Below are positions 1 through 9,532 of a DNA stretch of 64,000 bases, in pieces. The stretch covers positions 7,936,001 through 8,000,000 of the forward strand of contig NZ_CP108070.1 in NCBI RefSeq assembly GCF_036178845.1. The letters are read 5' to 3'. The position numbers and the translations under genes were made by a program. The notes beneath the pieces are model-generated. The model saw nothing but the letters and a program-made list of their open reading frames with translations. It was not told where the DNA came from and searched no databases. Source of the stretch: Streptomyces sp. NBC_00271 (GTDB lineage: Bacteria > Actinomycetota > Actinomycetes > Streptomycetales > Streptomycetaceae). Numbering within the stretch: the first letter of the stretch is position 1; each line of letters begins with the position of its first letter.

Positions 1-1
1 C

Positions 2-334
2 AGCACACGGGGCCTGGTGAACGCCGAGTTCCTGGCCCGGATGAAGGACGGCGCACTGCTGGTGAACGTCGCCCGCGGGCCCGTCGTCGACACCAAGGCG
101 CTCCTCGCCGAGCTGGACAGCGGGCGCCTCACCGCGGCCCTCGACGTCACCGATCCGGAACCGCTGCCCCAGGGGCATCCCTTGTGGCAGGCGCCCGGCG
201 TGCTCATCAGCCCCCATGTCGGCGGCCCCACCTCCGCGTTCCTGCCGCGCGCCAAGCGGCTTCTGACCGCGCAGTTGAATCGTTTCGTGAACCGGGAACC
301 CCTGGGCAACGTGCTCCTTACGACGGGCGCGTAG
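2..334 (+). CDS. D-2-hydroxyacid dehydrogenase, C-terminal part
   Basis: This is the last 110 codons of a D-isomer-specific 2-hydroxyacid dehydrogenase; the 5' part lies outside the window. The visible piece is the end of the NAD-binding domain. It has the LVNVARGPVVD stretch, the acid of the catalytic triad in DVTDPEPLP, and the catalytic His in ISPHVGGPT, as in the glyoxylate/hydroxypyruvate reductase and phosphoglycerate dehydrogenase fold. The substrate cannot be told from this part. It is separate from the full-length serA in the window and lacks an ACT domain. Confidence 0.85.
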   Translation, partial: STRGLVNAEFLARMKDGALLVNVARGPVVDTKALLAELDSGRLTAALDVTDPEPLPQGHPLWQAPGVLISPHVGGPTSAFLPRAKRLLTAQLNRFVNREPLGNVLLTTGA

Positions 335-520
335 CCGACTTCGGGCACCCTCCGCAGTCCGGCGAATGCGGGCGGTGTCCGCGCCGCCTCTGATCGTCAC
401 GGAGCGTAGAGGCACTATGTCCCTGAGTGACGAGACTGGTGTATCGTCCCGACAGGGGCTGCGCCGCGCACCGTTCGGCGCCGGGGATGGACATTCGGAC
501 TGCGAGGGGGGCGACGGGCG

Positions 521-718
521 ATGCACGGCCTATGGACCAACGATCCGACGCGGCGGGGCCGCCGACGACCCTGGCGCGCGGCCGCGCGCAGACGCGGCCA
601 CGGCGTCCATGGTGGTCACGGTGGCCATCACCACCGCGGGCACAGCGGCCGCAGAAGGCATGCGCACCCAGCGCACACGGGCCAGCGGGACCCCGCCCGG
701 ACCGGGTGGGCCCGGTGA
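521..718 (+). CDS. small His/Arg-rich ORF coupled to the GGDEF gene
   Basis: This is a 65-codon ORF I do not recognise. ATG 521 follows a strong purine run (GAGGGGGG, about 504-511) at normal SD spacing. The product is very basic and His/Gly-rich in the middle (RGHGVHGGHGGHHHRGH), which could bind metal or simply be low complexity. Its TGA at 716-718 overlaps a GTG at 715 that is in frame with the downstream PAS-GGDEF-EAL protein, giving a GTGA junction of the kind used for translational coupling. That arrangement is the main reason to believe in it. It could also be a fortuitous frame in GC-rich DNA. Confidence 0.45.
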   Translation: MHGLWTNDPTRRGRRRPWRAAARRRGHGVHGGHGGHHHRGHSGRRRHAHPAHTGQRDPARTGWAR

Positions 719-3700
719 GTTCCCCCGGGGCGCTGCTGTCCCGTCGGCCGTCGTACGGCGGTGGAACGGGCCTGATTCCGCAACTCGTGCTGGCCCTGGT
801 GTGCGCGGGCTACGCCTTCGGGTCCGCGCTCGGCTGGGGCTCCGCGAGCCTCGCGCTGTTCATGGGCGACTTCGGGCTGAGCGCCGCCGCGGGCACCGCC
901 GCGGTCTCCTGCTTCCTCTACGCCCGCAGCCGCCGCAGCCGCTTTCGACCCGCATGGCTGCTGTTCGCGCTCTCCTCCACCATGGCCTCGCTGGGCAACG
1001 GAGTGTGGGGGTGGTACGAGGTCGTCCTCGACCGCCAGGTCCCGAGTCCCAGCTACGCCGATCTCTTCTTCCTCTGTTTCGCTCCGCCCGCCATCGTAGG
1101 ACTGCTCGTGCTAGCCAAGAGGCCCGTGACCAAGGCAGGTTGGGTCTGCCTGGCGCTCGACTCCTGGCTGATCGGCGGTTCCCTGCTCACGCTGTCCTGG
1201 AGCCTCGCGCTCGCCCAGGCGGCGAAGTTCGACGGGCCGAGCGTCGCGCACACCGCGCTCTCGCTGGCGTACCCGCTGCTGGACATCGCCCTGGTCAGCA
1301 TGGTGCTCGCGCTGCACTTCAGGCGCTCGTCGGTGAACCGCTCGGCGGTGAACACCGCGATCGGCGCGCTCGCCCTGACCGTGATGTGCGACGCCCTGTT
1401 CACCTCGCCCCTCCTGCACAACAACTACCACTCCGGGCAGCTCCTCGACGCGGGCTGGTTCGCCGGGTCACTGCTCCTCGCGTACGCCCCGTGGGTCGGT
1501 CCCCGGCTCGGGCAGTCGACCGCCGACGGTCACAGCACGGAGGAGCCCCGTAGGGACGGGCACGCGCGCGTGGCGCACGAGCACATCCCGGGGCCCCGCC
1601 AGGGCGGACCGGGGATCACCCAGGGATCTCAAGGGCCTCAAGGGCCTCAGGGGCCTCAGGGGCCTCAGGGGCCTCAGGACGGTGGCCACAACCGGTACCC
1701 GATCACCCGTCCGATCGCCGGATCGCTGGCCGCACTCACGCCCTACCTGGCCGCCGCCGTGTGCACGCTGGGCATTCTCTACAACGTCCTGAACGGCCGC
1801 AGCGTCGACCGCGTCGTGCTCATCACGGCCGGCCTCGTCGTACTCGCCCTCGTGGTGCGCCAGGGCATCATGCTGCTCGACAACATCACCCTCACCCAGG
1901 AGCTGGCCCAGCAGGAGAACCACTTCCGCTCCCTGGTGCAGGGCTCCAGCGACGTCATCATGATCGCCGCACCGAACGGCATCCTGCGGTACGTCAGCCC
2001 GGCCGCCGCCGGGGTCTACGGCCGCAACGCCGAGGACCTCGTCGGCTCCGAGCTCGCCTCCCTCATCCACCCCGAGGACCTCGGCTGCGTGATGCACGAG
2101 GTGCGCCGCTTCCTGGCCGCCAGCCACCTGGAGGAGCCCACCACCCGCATCGAGTGCCGCTTCAAGTCCGGCGACGACGGTTGGCTCAATGTGGAGTCCA
2201 CCGTCAACCGACACCACGGCGGCCTCATCTTCAACAGCCGTGACGTGACCGAGCGGGTCCGGCTCCAGGCGCAGCTCCAGCACAACGCCGAACACGATCC
2301 GCTCACCGACCTGCCCAACCGCGCGCTGTTCACCCGGCGCGTCCAGCAGGCCCTGTCCGGCCGTCGCTCCACCGACCGCGGCGCCGCGCTGCGCGGCACG
2401 GCCGTCCTCTTCATCGACCTCGACGGCTTCAAGGCCGTCAACGACACGATCGGGCACCAGGCCGGCGATGAGCTCCTCGTCCAGGCCGCCCGCAGACTCC
2501 AGGACTCGGTGCGGCAGGGCGACACCGCCGCCCGCCTCGGCGGCGACGAGTTCGCGGCGCTCATCGTGGGCGACGGCAGCCGCGACCGGAACGCGCGCGA
2601 ACAGCAGATCCTGGAGCTCGCCGACCGGCTGCGGATCAAGCTCTCCCAGCCGTACGCCATCGGCGGCAACGATGTCCGCGTCGCCGCGTCCATCGGCGTC
2701 GGCTTCGCCGAACCGGGCCTGGGGGCGGGCGAGTTGCTGCGCAACGCCGACCTCGCGATGTACCGGGCCAAGGCGGCCGGAAAGGGCCGCGTCGAGCTGT
2801 ACGCGCCCCAGATGCAGCAGGACGTCGTACGGAAGGCGGAGCTGGCCACCCGGCTGCGCTCCGCACTCCAGGACGGCGAGTTCGCACTGCTCCACCAGCC
2901 CGTCGTCTGCCTCGGCAATGGCCGGATCGTGACGGTCACCGCCCAGGCCCGCTGGCGTTCCTCCCAAGGGGTGCTCTTCACGCCGGCGGAGTTCCTGCGC
3001 GTCGCCGAGGACAGCGACAAGACCGCCGAGCTGGGCCGATGGATGCTCGAGGAAGCCGTCGAGCAGGCCGCCGAGCGGGCCGCCGCGGGTGTCACGGTGC
3101 CCGTCGCCGTGCGGATGAGCGCCCGGCGCCTGCTGGACCGCTCGATGCCTCTCGGCTCCGTGGAGGCCCTGCTGACCCGGCACGGGCTCGCCTCCGGCTC
3201 CCTGATCGTCGAGCTGGCCGACACCGACCCCCGGGTCTCCCTGGACGAGCTGGAGCGGCGGCTGAACACGCTGCGGCGGCTCGGCATCCGGATCGCCCTG
3301 GACGGATTCGGCAGTGGTTACGCGGCCATCACGACGCTCAGAAGGCTGCCCGTCGACGTACTGAAGCTCGACCGGGGCCTCGTCGAGGGTGTCGTCGAGT
3401 CCGCCCGGCTGCACAAGATCACCAGCGGGCTGCTGCGGATCGCCACCGACCTCGGGCTGCAGTCCGTGGCCGACGGTGTGGACCTGCCCGAGCAGGTCGT
3501 CGCCCTGCGCGCGATGGGCTGCACGCACGGACAGGGCATGGCCTTCTCCGGCCCGCTCGACGAGTACCGGCTGCGCAGAGCGCTGTCCTGCGGCCACTAT
3601 CCGGTGCCGCACGGCCCGGCCGAGCCCGCGTTCGCGGGCGGCGGCGCGGGGGTGTATACGAGTGGTGTGCCCGCAGTCTTCGGAGGCGGTACGGCCCTCC

Positions 3701-3735
3701 GCTCACATAATGAGACTCCCGTCCCACCCACTTGA
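715..3735 (+). CDS. membrane PAS-GGDEF-EAL protein, likely diguanylate cyclase
   Basis: This predicted cyclic-di-GMP enzyme has about eight or nine hydrophobic segments in the N-terminal half, then PAS, GGDEF and EAL domains. GGDEF is intact (nt 2539-2553) and is preceded by an RxxD inhibitory site (RQGD, nt 2512-2523) at the usual five-residue spacing, so cyclase activity with product inhibition is expected. The EAL domain looks degenerate: the EAL triplet reads TAQ (nt 2938-2946) and DDFG reads DGFG (nt 3301-3312), so phosphodiesterase activity is unlikely. A collagen-like Gly-Pro-Gln run lies in a linker between membrane segments. GTG 715 is chosen because it overlaps the upstream small ORF. 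The frame is open back to GTG 427, but that part is Arg/Pro-rich and coding-poor. Confidence 0.85.
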   Translation: MSSPGALLSRRPSYGGGTGLIPQLVLALVCAGYAFGSALGWGSASLALFMGDFGLSAAAGTAAVSCFLYARSRRSRFRPAWLLFALSSTMASLGNGVWGWYEVVLDRQVPSPSYADLFFLCFAPPAIVGLLVLAKRPVTKAGWVCLALDSWLIGGSLLTLSWSLALAQAAKFDGPSVAHTALSLAYPLLDIALVSMVLALHFRRSSVNRSAVNTAIGALALTVMCDALFTSPLLHNNYHSGQLLDAGWFAGSLLLAYAPWVGPRLGQSTADGHSTEEPRRDGHARVAHEHIPGPRQGGPGITQGSQGPQGPQGPQGPQGPQDGGHNRYPITRPIAGSLAALTPYLAAAVCTLGILYNVLNGRSVDRVVLITAGLVVLALVVRQGIMLLDNITLTQELAQQENHFRSLVQGSSDVIMIAAPNGILRYVSPAAAGVYGRNAEDLVGSELASLIHPEDLGCVMHEVRRFLAASHLEEPTTRIECRFKSGDDGWLNVESTVNRHHGGLIFNSRDVTERVRLQAQLQHNAEHDPLTDLPNRALFTRRVQQALSGRRSTDRGAALRGTAVLFIDLDGFKAVNDTIGHQAGDELLVQAARRLQDSVRQGDTAARLGGDEFAALIVGDGSRDRNAREQQILELADRLRIKLSQPYAIGGNDVRVAASIGVGFAEPGLGAGELLRNADLAMYRAKAAGKGRVELYAPQMQQDVVRKAELATRLRSALQDGEFALLHQPVVCLGNGRIVTVTAQARWRSSQGVLFTPAEFLRVAEDSDKTAELGRWMLEEAVEQAAERAAAGVTVPVAVRMSARRLLDRSMPLGSVEALLTRHGLASGSLIVELADTDPRVSLDELERRLNTLRRLGIRIALDGFGSGYAAITTLRRLPVDVLKLDRGLVEGVVESARLHKITSGLLRIATDLGLQSVADGVDLPEQVVALRAMGCTHGQGMAFSGPLDEYRLRRALSCGHYPVPHGPAEPAFAGGGAGVYTSGVPAVFGGGTALRSHNETPVPPT
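1624..1677 (+). repeat. 9-bp tandem repeat encoding Gly-Pro-Gln
   Basis: Six consecutive 9-bp units follow the pattern GGGCCTCAG or GGGCCTCAA; the first unit is degenerate (GGATCTCAA). They encode GSQ followed by five GPQ triplets inside the linker of the membrane GGDEF protein. The units are nearly identical at the nucleotide level, which suggests recent slippage and possible length variation between strains. Confidence 0.9.
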
Positions 3736-3768
3736 CAGTCAGTGCGTGCCGGGGGGAGGGTCAATGCC

Positions 3769-3810
3769 ATGCGCACCCGAATTCTCGTACTTGGAAAGCG
3801 CGTCGGCTGA
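3769..3810 (+). CDS. ilvB leader peptide (Ile-Leu-Val-Leu), attenuator
   Basis: This 13-codon ORF reads [13 protein letters not shown] and then stops. A strong SD run (GGGGGGAGGG, 3751-3760) lies eight bases before ATG 3769. It carries Ile, Leu, Val and Leu in a row, written with codons rare in Streptomyces (ATT, CTC, GTA, CTT). It is followed by a palindrome GGTGGCCACC (3815-3824) and an intrinsic terminator (3865-3898) before ilvB. This is the classic layout of a branched-chain amino acid transcription attenuator: slow translation of the ILVL codons when charged tRNA is scarce should prevent terminator formation. Attenuators of this kind ahead of actinobacterial ilvB have been predicted in the literature. 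Confidence 0.85.
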   Translation: MRTRILVLGKRVG

Positions 3811-3864
3811 AGCTGGTGGCCACCGGACGGACCCGGAACACCCAGCGACCGCACCCGGCGCGCT

Positions 3865-3898
3865 CCCCTCGCTTGCCTCACGGCACGAGGGGTTTTTT
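3865..3898 (+). terminator. ilvB attenuator terminator
   Basis: The stem CCCCTCG (3865-3871) pairs with CGAGGGG (3886-3892). An inner stem TGCC/GGCA closes a four-base loop, with a two-base bulge between the two stems. Six T residues follow (3893-3898). It lies between the leader peptide stop (3810) and the ilvB start, so it is read as the conditional terminator of the attenuator. Confidence 0.88.
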
Positions 3899-3967
3899 GT
3901 TGCACAGGCACCAGTCGTACACCGCACAAAACTCGCAAAAACCCTCAGCATCGAGAAGAGAATGCCG

Positions 3968-5818
3968 ATGACCGAGCAGGCCACCGGGGCCCATCACCCG
4001 CAGCCGCGGCCCCGTTCCGGAGGACAGCAGTCCGCCCCCGAGCACGTCACGGGAGCGCAGTCCCTCATCCGCTCGCTTGAGGAGGTCGGGGCCGAGACGG
4101 TATTCGGCATTCCCGGCGGCGCGATCCTTCCGGCGTACGACCCGCTGATGGACTCCACGCGTGTGCGGCACGTGCTCGTGCGGCACGAGCAGGGCGCGGG
4201 TCACGCGGCCACCGGTTACGCGCAGGCCACCGGCAAGGTCGGCGTCTGCATGGCGACCAGCGGCCCGGGTGCCACCAACCTGGTGACGCCGATCGCGGAC
4301 GCGCACATGGACTCGGTGCCGCTCGTGGCGATCACCGGGCAGGTCGCGTCCAAGGCGATCGGCACGGACGCCTTCCAGGAGGCGGACATCGTCGGCATCA
4401 CCATGCCGATCACCAAGCACAACTTCCTGGTGACCAAGGCCGAGGACATCCCGAGGACGATCGCGGAGGCCTTCCACATCGCCTCCACCGGCCGCCCGGG
4501 TCCCGTCCTCGTCGACATCGCCAAGGACGCCCTCCAGGCGCAGACCGTCTTCCAGTGGCCGCCCACCCAGGACCTGCCCGGCTACCGCCCGGTGACCAAG
4601 CCGCACGCCAAGCAGATCCGCGAGGCCGCCAAGCTGATCACCCAGGCCAAGCGGCCCGTCCTCTACGTCGGCGGCGGCGTCCTCAAGGCCAAGGCCACCG
4701 CCGAGCTGAAGGTCCTCGCAGAACTCACCGGAGCGCCCGTCACCACCACCCTGATGGCGCTCGGCGCATTCCCCGACAGCCACCCGCTGCACGTGGGAAT
4801 GCCGGGCATGCACGGTGCGGTCACCGCCGTCACCGCGCTGCAGAAGGCCGACCTGATCGTCGCCCTCGGAGCCCGCTTCGACGACCGCGTCACCGGCAAG
4901 CTGGACAGCTTCGCCCCGTACGCCAAGATCGTCCACGCCGACATCGACCCGGCCGAGATCGGCAAGAACCGCGCCGCGGACGTGCCGATCGTCGGTGACG
5001 CCCGCGAGGTCATCGCCGACCTGGTCCAGGCCGTGCAGAAGGAGCACAGCGAGGGCCACGCCGGCGACTACGCCGCCTGGTGGAAGGACCTCAGCCGCTG
5101 GCGCGAGACCTACCCGCTGGGCTACGAGCAGCCGGACAACGGCTCCCTGTCCCCGCAGCAGGTCATCGAGCGCATCGGACAGCTCGCCCCCGAGGGCACC
5201 ATCTTCGCGGCGGGCGTCGGCCAGCACCAGATGTGGGCCGCGCACTACGTCCAGTACGAGCAGCCCGCGACCTGGCTGAACTCCGGCGGCGCCGGAACGA
5301 TGGGCTACGCGGTCCCGGCCGCGATGGGCGCCAAGGCCGGTCAGCCGGGCAGGACGGTCTGGGCGATCGACGGTGACGGCTGCTTCCAGATGACCAATCA
5401 GGAGCTCACCACCTGCGCCCTGAACAACATCCCGATCAAGGTCGCCATCATCAACAACGGCGCCCTCGGGATGGTCCGCCAGTGGCAGACCCTCTTCTAC
5501 AACCAGCGCTACTCCAACACCGTGCTGCACTCCGGCCCGGACGCGGACGGCAAGCAGCCGAGCGCCGGCACCCGCGTCCCCGACTTCGTGAAGCTGTCGG
5601 AGGCCATGGGCTGCTACGCGATCCGCTGCGAGTCCCCCGAGGACCTCGACAAGGTCATCGCGGAGGCGAACTCGATCAACGACCGCCCCGTCGTGGTCGA
5701 CTTCATCGTGCACGAGGACGCCATGGTGTGGCCGATGGTCGCCGCCGGCACCTCGAACGACGAGATCATGGCCGCCCGGGACGTCCGCCCCGACTTCGGC
5801 GACAACGAAGACGACTGA
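3968..5818 (+). CDS. ilvB: acetolactate synthase, large (catalytic) subunit
   Basis: This is the ThDP-dependent enzyme that condenses two pyruvates to acetolactate, or pyruvate with 2-ketobutyrate to acetohydroxybutyrate, the first common step to Val/Leu and Ile. It has 616 residues, normal for the family. Visible motifs are [10 protein letters not shown] and the ThDP catalytic Glu in [12 protein letters not shown] at the N-terminus, GPGATN, and the ThDP/Mg motif GDGCFQM...NN near the C-terminus. ATG 3968 is preferred over ATG 3962 because the GAGAAGAG ribosome site is too close to 3962. The 27-bp gap to ilvN indicates one transcript. Transcription is expected to be attenuated by the upstream leader. 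Confidence 0.97.
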   Translation: MTEQATGAHHPQPRPRSGGQQSAPEHVTGAQSLIRSLEEVGAETVFGIPGGAILPAYDPLMDSTRVRHVLVRHEQGAGHAATGYAQATGKVGVCMATSGPGATNLVTPIADAHMDSVPLVAITGQVASKAIGTDAFQEADIVGITMPITKHNFLVTKAEDIPRTIAEAFHIASTGRPGPVLVDIAKDALQAQTVFQWPPTQDLPGYRPVTKPHAKQIREAAKLITQAKRPVLYVGGGVLKAKATAELKVLAELTGAPVTTTLMALGAFPDSHPLHVGMPGMHGAVTAVTALQKADLIVALGARFDDRVTGKLDSFAPYAKIVHADIDPAEIGKNRAADVPIVGDAREVIADLVQAVQKEHSEGHAGDYAAWWKDLSRWRETYPLGYEQPDNGSLSPQQVIERIGQLAPEGTIFAAGVGQHQMWAAHYVQYEQPATWLNSGGAGTMGYAVPAAMGAKAGQPGRTVWAIDGDGCFQMTNQELTTCALNNIPIKVAIINNGALGMVRQWQTLFYNQRYSNTVLHSGPDADGKQPSAGTRVPDFVKLSEAMGCYAIRCESPEDLDKVIAEANSINDRPVVVDFIVHEDAMVWPMVAAGTSNDEIMAARDVRPDFGDNEDD

Positions 5819-5845
5819 GACCGAGAGAGAGCCGAGTCCACCACC

Positions 5846-6376
5846 ATGAGCACCAAGCACACCCTCTCCGTCCTCGTCGAGAACAAGCCGGGTGTCCTCG
5901 CCCGGATCACCGCCCTGTTCTCCCGCCGCGGCTTCAACATCGACTCGCTCGCCGTCGGTGTCACCGAGCACCCCGACATCTCGCGCATCACCATCGTGGT
6001 GAACGTGATCGAGGCGCTGCCGCTCGAACAGGTCACCAAGCAGCTCAACAAGCTCGTCAACGTGCTGAAGATCGTCGAACTGGAACCCGGCTCGGCGGTG
6101 CAGCGCGAACTCGTTCTGGTGAAGGTGCGCGCCGACAACGAGACGCGCTCCCAGATCGTCGAGATCGTCCAGCTGTTCCGCGCCAAGACCGTGGACGTCT
6201 CTCCGGAGGCCGTCACCATCGAGGCCACCGGCGGCAGCGACAAGCTGGAGGCCATGCTCAAGATGCTGGAGCCGTTCGGCATCAAGGAGCTCGTCCAGTC
6301 CGGCACGATCGCGATCGGACGCGGGGCGCGTTCGATCACGGACCGCTCGCTGCGCGCGCTCGACCGATCAGCCTGA
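5846..6376 (+). CDS. ilvN: acetolactate synthase, small (regulatory) subunit
   Basis: This 176-aa regulatory subunit binds the catalytic subunit and confers valine feedback inhibition. An N-terminal ACT domain is visible from residue 4 (TLSVLVENKPGVLARI, then RRGFNIDSLAVG). A second ALS_ss C-terminal domain covers about residues 80-165. A GA-rich ribosome site (GAGAGAGCCGAG) precedes ATG 5846. It follows ilvB closely and is followed by a hairpin and then ilvC. Confidence 0.96.
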   Translation: MSTKHTLSVLVENKPGVLARITALFSRRGFNIDSLAVGVTEHPDISRITIVVNVIEALPLEQVTKQLNKLVNVLKIVELEPGSAVQRELVLVKVRADNETRSQIVEIVQLFRAKTVDVSPEAVTIEATGGSDKLEAMLKMLEPFGIKELVQSGTIAIGRGARSITDRSLRALDRSA

Positions 6377-6386
6377 TCCTTGGTAG

Positions 6387-7490
<1,104 letters not shown>

Positions 7491-7497
7491 GCCGTAC

Positions 7498-7537
7498 GGC
7501 CGAAGGGGCCGGAGCATCCGCTCCGGCCCCTTCGGCC
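7498..7537 (+). terminator. terminator after ilvC
   Basis: An 18-bp perfect stem (7498-7515 with 7520-7537) closes a four-base loop (ATCC) eight bases after the ilvC stop. No T-run follows, which is common for Streptomyces terminators. Confidence 0.85.
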
Positions 7538-7540
7538 AAC

Positions 7541-7859
7541 CCTGGGTAACGCCCGCGAGCGCGACGTTGTCCACCCCGTCCAGCCACGGACGGGTGATCC
7601 TTCCACGGAGGCGCAAGAAGGCCCCCGTAGCGGCACTACACTGCTGCACAACATACGCGTCAGGCCCACAGCGTCGTGCGTCTTCCACGCGGCTCGAGCG
7701 ACCCCGAAGAAATGTAGGCACGCCCCCACGCCGCCCGGCACGCACTGTCGCCGCACCGAACGACGCGGGAACGCACCTACACTTCCCCGGGGCCGTTACA
7801 ACCCTCCACCGCATGCGGCCGTCGGGACGGCCGTCCGCATTGGACCTGTGAGGACTCAC
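7541..7859. other. intergenic region upstream of serA
   Basis: About 320 bp without a supportable gene. It holds a bulged inverted repeat around 7571-7595 (CACCCCGTCC with GGACGGGTG) and another near the serA start (about 7812-7840, ATGCGG...CCGCAT with CCGTC/GACGG inside). Two TACACT hexamers (7637 and 7778) could be -10 boxes but lack convincing -35 partners. I cannot assign a promoter or riboswitch. Confidence 0.5.
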
Positions 7860-9449
7860 GTGAGCTCGAAACCTGTCGTACTCATCGCTGAAGAGCTGTC
7901 GCCCGCGACCGTCGACGCCCTGGGCCCGGACTTCGAGATCCGGCACGCGAACGGCGCGGACCGCGCCGAGCTGCTGCCCGCGATCGCCGACGTCGACGCG
8001 ATCCTGATCCGTTCGGCCACCAAGGTCGACGCGGAGGCCGTCGCCGCCGCGAAGAAGCTCAAGGTCGTCGCACGAGCCGGCGTCGGCCTGGACAACGTCG
8101 ACGTCTCCGCCGCCACCAAGGCCGGCGTGATGGTCGTCAACGCCCCCACCTCGAACATCGTGACCGCGGCCGAGCTGGCCTGCGGCCTCCTCCTCGCCAC
8201 CGCGCGCCACATCCCGCAGGCCAACTCTGCGCTGAAGAACGGCGAGTGGAAGCGCTCGAAGTACACCGGAGTCGAGCTCGCCGAGAAGACCCTCGGTGTC
8301 GTCGGCCTCGGCCGCATCGGCGCGCTGGTCGCCCAGCGCATGTCCGCGTTCGGCATGAAGGTCGTCGCCTACGACCCCTACGTCCAGCCTGCCCGGGCCG
8401 CGCAGATGGGCGTCAAGGTCCTCTCCCTCGACGAGCTGCTCGAGGTCTCGGACTTCATCACCGTGCACCTGCCCAAGACCCCCGAGACGGTCGGTCTCAT
8501 CGGCGACGAGGCGCTGCACAAGGTCAAGCCGTCGGTGCGGATCGTCAACGCCGCGCGCGGCGGGATCGTCGACGAGGAGGCGCTGTTCTCGGCGCTCAAG
8601 GAGGGCCGCGTCGCCGGCGCCGGCCTCGACGTGTACGCGAAGGAGCCCTGCACGGACTCCCCGCTCTTCGAGCTCGACCAGGTCGTCTGCACCCCGCACC
8701 TCGGCGCCTCCACGGACGAGGCGCAGGAGAAGGCCGGCGTCTCCGTCGCCCGCTCGGTGCGCCTTGCGCTCGCCGGTGAGCTCGTCCCGGACGCGGTGAA
8801 CGTGCAGGGCGGTGTCATCGCCGAGGACGTCAAGCCCGGTCTGCCGCTCGCCGAGAAGCTCGGCCGCATCTTCACCGCCCTCGCGGGCGAGGTCGCGGTC
8901 CGCCTCGACGTCGAGGTGTACGGCGAGATCACCCAGCACGACGTCAAGGTGCTCGAACTCTCCGCGCTCAAGGGTGTGTTCGAGGACGTCGTCGACGAGA
9001 CGGTGTCCTACGTCAACGCCCCGCTGTTCGCGCAGGAGCGCGGCGTCGAGGTCCGTCTGACCACGAGCTCGGAGTCCCCCGACCACCGCAACGTGGTCAC
9101 CGTGCGCGGCACGCTCGGCGACGGCCAGGAGATCTCGGTCTCCGGCACGCTGGCCGGCCCCAAGCACCTGCAGAAGATCGTCGCCGTCGGCGAGTACGAC
9201 GTGGACCTCGCGCTCGCCGCCCACATGGTCGTGCTGAGCTACGAGGACCGTCCCGGTGTCGTCGGCACCGTCGGCCGCATCCTCGGCGAGGCGGGCATCA
9301 ACATCGCCGGCATGCAGGTCGCGCGTGCCGCCGCGGGCGGCGAGGCCCTAGCGGTCCTCACCGTCGACGACACGGTCTCGCAGAACGTGCTGAGCGATGT
9401 GGCCGAGGAGATCGGCGCCACCTCGGCGCGCTCGGTGAACCTCGTCTGA
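7860..9449 (+). CDS. serA: D-3-phosphoglycerate dehydrogenase, long ACT form
   Basis: This enzyme oxidises 3-phosphoglycerate to 3-phosphohydroxypyruvate, the first committed step to serine. It has 529 residues from GTG 7860, the long actinobacterial type. Residues 1-310 hold the catalytic and NAD-binding domains (GVGLDNVDV, GLGRIGALVA, catalytic PHLGAST). They are followed by an allosteric substrate-binding domain and a C-terminal ACT domain from about residue 455 (VLSYEDRPGVVGTVG) for serine control. An in-frame GTG at 7848 is an alternative start. A bidirectional terminator separates it from the convergent LAL gene. Confidence 0.97.
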   Translation: MSSKPVVLIAEELSPATVDALGPDFEIRHANGADRAELLPAIADVDAILIRSATKVDAEAVAAAKKLKVVARAGVGLDNVDVSAATKAGVMVVNAPTSNIVTAAELACGLLLATARHIPQANSALKNGEWKRSKYTGVELAEKTLGVVGLGRIGALVAQRMSAFGMKVVAYDPYVQPARAAQMGVKVLSLDELLEVSDFITVHLPKTPETVGLIGDEALHKVKPSVRIVNAARGGIVDEEALFSALKEGRVAGAGLDVYAKEPCTDSPLFELDQVVCTPHLGASTDEAQEKAGVSVARSVRLALAGELVPDAVNVQGGVIAEDVKPGLPLAEKLGRIFTALAGEVAVRLDVEVYGEITQHDVKVLELSALKGVFEDVVDETVSYVNAPLFAQERGVEVRLTTSSESPDHRNVVTVRGTLGDGQEISVSGTLAGPKHLQKIVAVGEYDVDLALAAHMVVLSYEDRPGVVGTVGRILGEAGINIAGMQVARAAAGGEALAVLTVDDTVSQNVLSDVAEEIGATSARSVNLV

Positions 9450-9479
9450 CCCTCTCGCGGTACGCGGGCGCAGTACGCG

Positions 9480-9518
9480 GGCCGGGGCCCGGTCACCTGA
9501 GGTGACCGGGCCCCGGCC
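9480..9518. terminator. bidirectional terminator, serA / LAL regulator
   Basis: A near-perfect palindrome of 19-bp arms (9480-9498 and 9500-9518) sits midway between the convergent serA and LAL genes and can fold on either strand. Confidence 0.85.
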
Positions 9519-9532
9519 ATGTGCGGGGTCAG

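Noticed and set aside
427..714. N-terminal extension of the GGDEF protein from GTG 427
   Set aside because: This part is Arg/Pro-rich without membrane or domain character, and the GTGA overlap with the upstream small ORF favours GTG 715. Not fully excluded.
3878..5971. Minus-strand open frame opposite ilvB
   Set aside because: Shadow of ilvB with low-complexity Gly/Asp/Val composition.
7567..7851. 94-codon frame upstream of serA
   Set aside because: No ribosome site, no similarity, atypical amino acid composition.
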